Assembly (NCBI RefSeq): GCF_003260975.1 | Contig: NZ_CP030041.1 | Coordinates: forward strand, 1,277,001 to 1,341,000 | Direction: 5' to 3' | Length of the DNA stretch: 64,000 nt | From: Echinicola strongylocentroti | GTDB lineage: Bacteria > Bacteroidota > Bacteroidia > Cytophagales > Cyclobacteriaceae | Shown: positions 57,269 to 63,159 of the stretch, piece by piece | Position numbering within the stretch: the first letter of the stretch is position 1 | Layout: each line of letters opens with the position of its first letter | Position numbers and translations under genes: made by a program | Notes under the pieces: generated by a model | Database searches by the model: none | What the model was told of the DNA's origin: nothing | The model's input: only the letters and a program-made list of their open reading frames with translations

Positions 57269-58848
57269 CTAATCCATATGGGCTTCTACTGCTCCGCCAA
57301 TGTCATTTTCTACATAGCCTTCCAGTGTAATCTTAAAACAGTGGGCATAGTCTGTCGGAAAATCAGTAGGTCTTTCAATCACCAACCCACGTTCATTCCT
57401 TTTCCATTCCAGTTTTTGATCACTTCCTACCAAAGCGACCTCCAGTATTTTGGAGTTTAATGCACCGATTTCTGTACTTAGGGTCTTCATCACGATATCT
57501 CCATCCGGCCTGTCCATCACGATAGCATAAAAAAGCTGATCGGATTTCTTCACGTACCGAATATCCTCTGCCTTATAGGCAATTTCAAGTTTTTCGATTT
57601 TATGTCCTCCTTCAGGAAGCCTAGTGGGGCCCTCCCCAAAAACCGTCCAAGGTCGTGTACTATAAATCGCTTCACCATTCACCTCTAACCAGCTTCCCAT
57701 ATGGGTCAACAAATCCACCATTTCTGCAGGAATACTCCCGTCTGGATTAGGAGGGACATTCAGTAACATCACCCCGTTTTTGGCTACGATATCCACCAAA
57801 ATATCCACTAGTTCATTAGGTGACTTGAACTGGGCTTCTGGCCGATAAAACCATGCCCCTGGCGATGTATCGGTAAGCCAAGCTGGGCTTTTGGGCTGAT
57901 TGGGTCGGCCACGTTCATAATCCTTCACCGCCGTACTGGTGGTAAAAGTACTCTCCTTATAGGCCACAGCTACTTCTTTGCCCCATTTCTCCGCTTGGTT
58001 ATAGTAATAGGCCAAAAACTTCAAGCGAGTTTCCTCGTCCATATTTTCAAGCCACCAATCAAACCAAATTAAATCAGGCTGGTATTTATCAATGTATTCT
58101 TTGAGCTTAGCCCACCAGGAGGTATAAAAATCCTTGTCGGGGGTGTCATCATCCAGTTCATGGGGATTGGTATACAAGTCGTAGTCTTTTGGGTCTATGT
58201 CCCCATAAGCATGTGCCGGGCCAAAATACTTCCAAGTGAAAGCATGGTGAAAAGAAGCCATAAATCTCATATCTCGCTTCTCAATAGCCTCCTTTAGCGC
58301 AGCGGATGGATCAAAACCACCATAGTTCATGGAGTTCCAGCGGGTGGCCTTACTGTCCCACATCGCAAAGTTATCATGGTGCATCGCCACTGGCCCCGCA
58401 AATTTAGCTCCGGATTTGGCAAACAATTCTGCCCATACTTCCGCATCAAAGCCACTTGGATCAAACTGCTCGATAATGTACTTGTAGCCAAATTCTTCGG
58501 GATCACCGTATTTTTCACTATGGTGGAGATAATTATTGGAAGGCGTTCCCTTCCCATTGAGGGAGACTTTTTCTCCATCTTCATACATCATCATTCCATG
58601 CCATCCACGATAATACTTCTTCGGATCCGCCCCTCAAATGCCGAAGAAACTGGCCCCCAGTGAGCATAGATCCCAAACTTGGCATCTTGGAACCATTCTG
58701 GGATTTTATACTGCTCCAGTGACTCCCAAGTAGGCTTGTAAGGTGCCTGGGCTTTTAGGGAATGTGTAAATACCATTAGACAAATAAATGCAATGGAAAG
58801 AATCTCTCGACGGAGATTCAGAAAATGATCAATGTTACTTCCTCTCAT
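57269..58848 (-). pseudogene. GH29 alpha-L-fucosidase-like 3, interrupted by a -1 frameshift
   Basis: Two minus-strand frames together make one complete GH29 protein. The 5' part (from the ATG at 58846-58848) has a signal peptide and [17 protein letters not shown], then runs into a stop. The 3' part, in the next frame, resumes as [18 protein letters not shown] and continues to the terminus. One missing base near the CCCC run at 58630-58633 explains it. Active-site elements downstream are intact: AMHHDNFAMWDS and nucleophile LIWFDWWLE. It is a recent pseudogene, a phase-variable tract or a sequencing error. It is followed by R6 and a terminator. Confidence 0.9.
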
Positions 58849-59156
58849 ATTTAGCATTGGGTAAAAGGTTTTTGCTTGGGCAAAAAGATGGAAGTCCATC
58901 TTTCATCAGAACGGAAGGCTATTTTGCTAGAAGACACGCCCACATTCCCTGCCCTAATTACTACAATCAAAGGTATTTAAATTGCAAACAGACACTTATC
59001 ACATATGTTTCAAATCGTACTACAAACACCCAGAATGCAAAAAGCCAAAGTACCTATTCCGGGTTTCACAAGCGCTACCTCCTCACCCACGGCTATGCAA
59101 ATACCCCGATTAGGGTATTTTTTATAATATAAAGATTCCCTATTTTTCAAGAATAT
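58849..59156. other. Boundary region between PUL and AT-rich cassettes
   Basis: No gene is supported. CACATATGTTT (59000-59010) lies 154 bp upstream of GH29-3 and fits the locus motif. TATTCCGGGTTT near 59049-59061 resembles the end of the intergenic repeats and may be a remnant. ATACCC-CGATTA-GGGTAT (59101-59118) followed by T could be a weak plus-strand terminator. Base composition shifts to AT-rich from here. Confidence 0.4.
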
Positions 59157-59203
59157 CCGTTTGCAAACGGAAGTAAACGTTTATACTCGTTTACAAACGG
59201 AAG
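59157..59203. promoter_or_regulatory. Array of three palindromes spaced 15 bp
   Basis: CCGTTTGCAAACGG (59157-59170), TAAACGTTTA (59174-59183) and CGTTTACAAACG (59188-59199) have centres exactly 15 bp apart. CAAACGGAAG follows the first and AAACGGAAG the third. This looks like a protein-binding array, or an attachment site just ahead of the first cassette. Confidence 0.55.
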
Positions 59204-59244
59204 ATATAATGGATATAGAGGCAATGGAGTTGCTTTTATAGAAG

Positions 59245-59968
59245 TGTTAGGCAACATTTGAAATGAGCATTTTCAATCGAAAAACAAAAAAGAAACATAT
59301 TGAACAGTTCGGACTTAAAATAGCTGAATTGTTGGAATCGGAAATGCCCCAAATCAAAACTGCAATTGGACTTTCCAAAGTTTACGGAATTAGTTTTATG
59401 CACGAACCGAAAGGAATTTATATCACTCGTGGTTATAAGCCTAAAGAATTTGAAATTATAAACAGAAATCACAAAACCTGTTTTAATTTGACTGGAATTT
59501 CAGTATGGAACAAAAAAGAAAATATCTTCCAGCCGATTAAATTATATTATCAATCTGACGGACTGACCAAAATTCAAATAGATAATCCAGAGTATTTTTA
59601 TAAAACATATGACTTAAACCAAATTCGGAAAAACCAAATAGAATTGGAGCATCTGAAAATGGAAAATCCAGACCAAAAGACAGCGGAAAAAATATTAAAA
59701 TCTCTAACCAAAGAACAAATTGAACTTTTGGAATTAGACTACACGTTCGAAATTGAATTTGACGAAAAACTATTCTACACAATTTTGGATATGGAAGACG
59801 GAAATTATATTGCAGTGGACAAAAAGGGAAAAGTATATCGACTAAATCACGACCACGAAAAAATGGTTAAACAAATAGCTGACAAGCCAACCGATTTCTT
59901 TAAAATTTACAATGGAGAAAAAAGCGAACTGGAAAACTTAATGTATGAATAAAAAACGTTGCCTAACA
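59245..59968. mobile_element. Single-gene cassette bounded by an 11-bp inverted pair
   Basis: TGTTAGGCAAC (59245-59255) and its perfect complement GTTGCCTAACA (59958-59968) enclose one gene, 7 bp before its ATG and 5 bp after its stop. GTTAGGC and GCCTAAC match the integron core consensus GTTRRRY/RYYYAAC. The unit has no obvious promoter of its own. No integrase gene is in the window. Confidence 0.55.
59263..59952 (+). CDS. Hypothetical protein in a gene cassette
   Basis: This 229-aa protein I do not recognise. It has no signal peptide, no membrane segment and no catalytic motif that I can name. It is charged and rich in Lys, Glu, Ile and Asn, with an alpha/beta look. It has HEPKGIYITRGYKPKEFEI in the first half, a helical Gln/Glu/Lys-rich middle (DQKTAEKILKSLTKEQIELL), and IAVDKKGKVYRLNHD near the C-terminus. 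The start is the ATG just after the cassette boundary. AT content is far higher than in the PUL, consistent with transfer. Immunity or small accessory proteins are often cassette-borne, but no function is claimed. Confidence 0.7.
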   Translation: MSIFNRKTKKKHIEQFGLKIAELLESEMPQIKTAIGLSKVYGISFMHEPKGIYITRGYKPKEFEIINRNHKTCFNLTGISVWNKKENIFQPIKLYYQSDGLTKIQIDNPEYFYKTYDLNQIRKNQIELEHLKMENPDQKTAEKILKSLTKEQIELLELDYTFEIEFDEKLFYTILDMEDGNYIAVDKKGKVYRLNHDHEKMVKQIADKPTDFFKIYNGEKSELENLMYE

Positions 59969-60090
59969 ATGTATAACCGCAATTACGGCGGATTCGACTA
60001 CATCCGAATCCACTCGGAATTGCTAACGTCTGTGCCAAACCGAAAATTAACGCATATTAACCCGTAACTGACGGTTATACGAGACCGTTA
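59958..60090. repeat. Structured inter-cassette segment (attC-like)
   Basis: This 133-bp segment joins two gene units. It starts with GTTGCCTAACA, the partner of the first boundary. GTATAACCG (59971-59979) pairs perfectly with CGGTTATAC (60072-60080), and GGATTCG (59990-59996) with CGAATCC (60005-60011), giving an extended fold. It ends in TTATACGAGACCGTT (60075-60089), which recurs at 62439-62453. The layout resembles an integron recombination site. Confidence 0.6.
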
Positions 60091-60137
60091 CCCACAATAT
60101 AAAATTACTACCAGTTCCACAAAAAAAATCATAAAAA

Positions 60138-60170
60138 TTTGGAACAATCATTCCAATTGTTGTATATTTG
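60138..60170 (+). promoter_or_regulatory. TetR promoter with embedded operator
   Basis: TTTG (60138-60141), a 21-nt spacer and TATATTTG (60163-60170) match the Bacteroidota -33/-7 promoter exactly. The inverted repeat TTGGAA-CAATCA-TTCCAA (60139-60156) sits between the boxes, ideal for autorepression. Transcription should begin close to the GTG at 60175, so the message may be leaderless. Confidence 0.8.
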
Positions 60171-60174
60171 CAAA

Positions 60175-60732
60175 GTGAATAAAAAACAAATCATATTAGC
60201 TTCTGCACTCGAGCTACTTGTAGAAAAAGGCGTTCATAATACTCCAATGTCTGCTATTGGCAAAGCGGCAAAAACTGGAATGGGAACGATCTACAACTAC
60301 TTTCCAAACAAAGAAGCCTTAATTAATGAAATTTACACTGATATAAAAAAACAGGAAAAATTACTCTTTGAGAATTTTGAATCGGACAAGCCAATCAAAA
60401 CTCAATTTGAAAACTATTTTACTATTGCTGTTACTTTCTTTATTAACAATCCTAACTATTTCCGATTTATGGAGCAACTACAAGCATCTCCTATTATAAC
60501 GGAAAATAGCAAAGAAGAAGGTCGGAAATCTATTACTCCTGTTTTTGAACTTTTAATGTTGGGAAAACAACAACGCATTATCAAAAACATTGACATTGAA
60601 GAAATTTTAATGTTCATAGGTGGTGCTATTCTATCCTATTTAAGATGGTATTTTAATCAAACACAAACAGAGAAAAAACAAGCTTCTCTTAAAAATCAAG
60701 TAACAATGGTTTGGGACGCCATCAAAGAATAA
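60175..60732 (+). CDS. TetR/AcrR-family transcriptional regulator
   Basis: This 185-aa protein starts at GTG 60175; an upstream in-frame TTG at 60139 lies inside the promoter. The N-terminal TetR helix-turn-helix is clear (KKQIILASALELLVEKG, then AIGKAAKTGMGTIYNYFPNKEALINEIY, about residues 3-50). The C-terminal ligand domain is less conserved. Similar palindromes precede both this gene and the SDR gene, so it probably represses the three-gene unit until a small molecule binds. Located within the cassette bounded by TTACCCACARTAT repeats; AT-rich. Confidence 0.92.
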   Translation: MNKKQIILASALELLVEKGVHNTPMSAIGKAAKTGMGTIYNYFPNKEALINEIYTDIKKQEKLLFENFESDKPIKTQFENYFTIAVTFFINNPNYFRFMEQLQASPIITENSKEEGRKSITPVFELLMLGKQQRIIKNIDIEEILMFIGGAILSYLRWYFNQTQTEKKQASLKNQVTMVWDAIKE

Positions 60733-60751
60733 AAAAAATTTATTAATAACT

Positions 60752-60771
60752 TGGAATGAACGTTCGTTCCA
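60752..60771 (+). promoter_or_regulatory. Predicted TetR operator before the SDR gene
   Basis: TGGAATGAACGTTCGTTCCA is a 20-bp palindrome with one mismatched pair, 13 bp before the SDR start. Its TGGAA/TTCCA half-sites match the operator in the TetR promoter at 60139-60156. Confidence 0.75.
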
Positions 60772-60784
60772 TAAAACTACAATT

Positions 60785-61645
60785 ATGACGAAAAATGTAT
60801 TAATCACAGGAACATCAACAGGCGTAGGATTTGAAAGTGCTATTCTATTCGCCAAAAACAACTACAAAGTTTACGCTACAATGCGAAATCTTGAAAAATC
60901 GGAAAAACTTAAACAGAAAATTCAGGAAGAAAATCTGAATATAGAAATACTCCCTTTAGATGTAACTAAAATAGATTCAATAGAATCAGCCGTAAAAACT
61001 ATTATAGAAAAAGATGGAAAAATAGATGTATTAGTGAATAACGCAGGTGCTGGTTTCGCGAAAACAACAGAGCAAGCTTCTGAGGAAGAAATCAAATGGG
61101 TTACTGACGTAAATTATCACGGAGTTGTGTTCTGCACCCAAGCCGTATTGCCTTATATGAGAAAACAAAAATCTGGTCAGATCATTAGTATTACCTCAGT
61201 AGGTGGTTTAGTAGGACAACCTTTTAACGAATTATACTGTGGTGCTAAGTTTGCAGTAGAAGGTTTTATGGAAGGTCTTGCAGCCTATGTTACTGATGCC
61301 TTTAATATTAAGATTACTTGTGTTGAACCAGGTGGAATAGCTACAGAATTTATGACTTCTGCTATTGAAAAATCTGCGACTGAAGGACAATTTGCAACAG
61401 GCGAATACTTACCAATATTTGAAAGATATATGGCTGGAAATCAAAAAAGAGCAAATGAGGGCAAAGAACAAGTTTACCAAACAGGTCTAGAAGTAGCCGA
61501 AGTAATTTTAGATATTTCTGAAAATGAAAATCCACCTTTAAGAATCAGAACTTCAAAATGGGCAGAAGATTTTTGTGAGCTAAAAACAAAAGCAGACCCA
61601 GATGGTACTAAATTGGTAAAACAAATTACTGATAGTTTTTTATAG
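60785..61645 (+). CDS. Short-chain dehydrogenase/reductase (SDR)
   Basis: This 286-aa classical SDR has the nucleotide-binding TGTSTGVG (about 8-15), NNAG near residue 88, Ser in SITSVGG, and the catalytic Tyr-x-x-x-Lys in YCGAKFAVEG near 150-154. It uses NAD(P)H to reduce or oxidise carbonyl/alcohol groups on small molecules; substrate unknown. It is preceded by a TetR operator and followed one base later by a DoxX-like membrane protein. TetR-SDR-DoxX units are often linked to stress or xenobiotic response, which is inference here. Confidence 0.93.
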   Translation: MTKNVLITGTSTGVGFESAILFAKNNYKVYATMRNLEKSEKLKQKIQEENLNIEILPLDVTKIDSIESAVKTIIEKDGKIDVLVNNAGAGFAKTTEQASEEEIKWVTDVNYHGVVFCTQAVLPYMRKQKSGQIISITSVGGLVGQPFNELYCGAKFAVEGFMEGLAAYVTDAFNIKITCVEPGGIATEFMTSAIEKSATEGQFATGEYLPIFERYMAGNQKRANEGKEQVYQTGLEVAEVILDISENENPPLRIRTSKWAEDFCELKTKADPDGTKLVKQITDSFL

Positions 61646-61646
61646 T

Positions 61647-62000
61647 ATGAAAGCAATTTATTGGTCTTCAACAGTAATTATATCAGCTTTCCTCTTCTTA
61701 AGTTCTTATTGTTATATATTCAGTAAAAGTACAATTCAAGGGATTAAAGCCTTAGGGTTTCCTGATTTTTTCAGGATAGAATTAGCTATTTTAAAATTGA
61801 TAGCTGCAATAATATTACTAATACCATTTGCTTCTTTGCAACTAAAAGAATGGACTTATGCAGGTGTTGGATTATTTTTAATAACGGCTTTAATCGCGCA
61901 TATCAAACATAAGGATTCTATCTTTATTATGCTTTTACTTATAATACTTATGGGAATTCTAATAATATCCAACATATATATGAACAAGATTTTGACATAA
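61647..62000 (+). CDS. DoxX-like small integral membrane protein
   Basis: This 117-aa protein has four hydrophobic helices (about 7-27, 45-65, 70-88 and 93-112). GFPDFFRIELAILKLIAAIILL is typical of the DoxX_2 group. Its ATG is one base after the SDR stop, so it is cotranscribed. Its TAA stop at 61998-62000 directly abuts the cassette boundary repeat ATACTGTGGGTAA (62001-62013). Function in the family is poorly known; some members sit in thiol or redox complexes. Confidence 0.82.
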   Translation: MKAIYWSSTVIISAFLFLSSYCYIFSKSTIQGIKALGFPDFFRIELAILKLIAAIILLIPFASLQLKEWTYAGVGLFLITALIAHIKHKDSIFIMLLLIILMGILIISNIYMNKILT

Positions 62001-62013
62001 ATACTGTGGGTAA

Positions 62014-62438
62014 TCGAGTAGCCCGACCTGAGCCAAGTAGCTCAGGTTAAGGCTCTCACAGCTCTGAGCTTGTCGAAGTACCACTCCCGAAAGCTTTCGG
62101 GATACGGGTCTTACCGATAGTCATCGGTACAGGCTGTATACGGCGGTTCACTGGATTGTAGGTTGCGATTTGAGATAGTAGGAAAGCATGGATTCGTATC
62201 CCTTTCTTCTCAGGCGTGACAAAGTGATAGTCGTGATCAGAATTGGGCTTTGAGCCACTGCCCACCCCCCTTTTCTGGTACAGCTCCAAGCATAGGCATG
62301 GTCTTGGTCTACCCCCAATCTGATGAGGTTTTTGCGTTTTCGCTCAAACCCGCCCTCTATACTGGCCCAAAAGTGAGTAAATGTAAAAAAGGCCTGTGTT
62401 TAACCGAAAAGTTAGTGCGTGAAAATTCGCTATTATTC
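62014..62438. other. Hairpin-rich stretch without a supported gene
   Basis: ACCTGAGC-CAAGTA-GCTCAGGT (62026-62047) and the 16-bp perfect palindrome CCCGAAAGCTTTCGGG (62086-62101) are strong structures. A 77-codon minus-strand frame (62056-62289) has no recognisable domain and may be a decayed insert. The region is more GC-rich than both flanks, suggesting an insertion between cassettes. Confidence 0.4.
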
Positions 62439-62453
62439 TTATACGAGACCGTT
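62439..62453. repeat. Cassette boundary 15-mer, second copy
   Basis: TTATACGAGACCGTT is identical to 60075-60089. Each copy leads into a unit-specific arm: GTTACCCAC in the first and GTTGTGTGCCATAT here. The hip locus follows. Confidence 0.75.
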
Positions 62454-62516
62454 GTGTGCCATATAAAGCCAAGCAGACTATACGCAAAAGGATATAGAAC
62501 AACCCTACCCTACCTT

Positions 62517-62619
62517 ACTATATTTAACTGCATATAATATAACCTTAACACTTTTTATTATATCTAATTACATATAATTTATGTATATTTGTTTGATATT
62601 ATATTTAAATACATATAAT
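62517..62619 (+). promoter_or_regulatory. Three HipB-type operators and -7 box
   Basis: Three 22-bp sites have ATATAAT as right arm and ATTATAT (or ACTATAT) as left arm with an 8-nt spacer: 62517-62538, 62557-62578 and 62598-62619. Spacing is 40 and 41 bp, about four helical turns. Spacers follow YTAANTRC. A TATATTTG -7 box (62584-62591) lies between the second and third sites; the third covers the hipB start codon. Confidence 0.82.
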
Positions 62620-62827
62620 GAAACAATTATCAGAGTTTGTAAAAAAACGAAGAAAGGAAGTAAATCTCACGCAGGAAGAATTTGCTGAACGTACTGGAGT
62701 TGCACTAACTGTAATACGTAAAATCGAACAAGGCAAAACGAATCTGAATATGGATAAAGTGAATTTAGTTCTTAATATGTTTGGGCATGAACTAGCACCT
62801 GTCAAAAGTAAAGACCTAGATAAATGA
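62618..62827 (+). CDS. hipB: HipB-type XRE antitoxin/repressor
   Basis: This 69-aa protein is essentially one XRE/Cro helix-turn-helix (about 15-60: VNLTQEEFAERTGVALTVIRKIEQGKTNLNMDKVN), as in HipB. HipB proteins bind operators and hold down the HipA-family kinase. Its start codon lies inside the third predicted operator, so autorepression is likely. Its stop overlaps the next ATG by 4 bp (ATGA), so the two are coupled. Confidence 0.92.
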   Translation: MKQLSEFVKKRRKEVNLTQEEFAERTGVALTVIRKIEQGKTNLNMDKVNLVLNMFGHELAPVKSKDLDK

Positions 62828-63159
62828 GACAAGGTAAAGTGTTTTATAAAGACTGTTTAGCCGGCATCGTTACTGAAACGAATGAAGGTGAGTATGTATT
62901 TCATTACGATGACAAATACGTAAAAGATCATCCAAATGACTTCATCACATTTACAATGCCTGTTAGAACAAATCCATATACTGAAAAGCGACTTTTCCCA
63001 TTTTTTGAAGGATTGATTCCAGAGGGTTGGTTGCTTGATATAGCTTCAGAAAACTGGAAAATCAATAAAAATGATCGTATGGGTTTACTACTTGCTTGTT
63101 GTCAAAATTGCATTGGTGCAGTGAGTGTGGAACCAATAGTAGAAGAAGATGAAAAATAG
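62824..63159 (+). CDS. hipS: HipS-like protein (HipA N-terminal subdomain as separate gene)
   Basis: This 111-aa protein equals the N-subdomain 1 of HipA: GKVFYKDCLAGIVTET at the start, then RLFPFFEGLIPEGWLLDIASENWKI and DRMGLLLACCQNCIGAVSV. It has no kinase residues. In the E. coli O127 HipBST system the equivalent HipS is the antitoxin. The order hipB-hipS-hipT and overlaps on both sides (4 bp and 11 bp) match that tripartite arrangement. Whether this HipS neutralises the kinase here is inference. Confidence 0.85.
   Translation: MRQGKVFYKDCLAGIVTETNEGEYVFHYDDKYVKDHPNDFITFTMPVRTNPYTEKRLFPFFEGLIPEGWLLDIASENWKINKNDRMGLLLACCQNCIGAVSVEPIVEEDEK

Larger units (their letters stand above)
60088..62013. 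mobile_element. TetR-SDR-DoxX cassette bounded by 13-bp inverted pair
   Basis: TTACCCACAATAT (60088-60100) and ATACTGTGGGTAA (62001-62013) are inverted copies with one mismatch and enclose the three genes plus their promoter. The pair differs in sequence from that of the preceding cassette, as expected if each cassette carries its own arm. Confidence 0.6.

Noticed and set aside
59245..62013. Classical integron
   Set aside because: No integrase is in the window and the second boundary pair does not match GTTRRRY/RYYYAAC, so only an integron-like cassette array can be claimed.
62056..62289. 77-codon minus-strand frame between the cassettes
   Set aside because: No family is recognisable and it covers a 16-bp palindrome. 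It may be a relic but cannot be supported as a gene.
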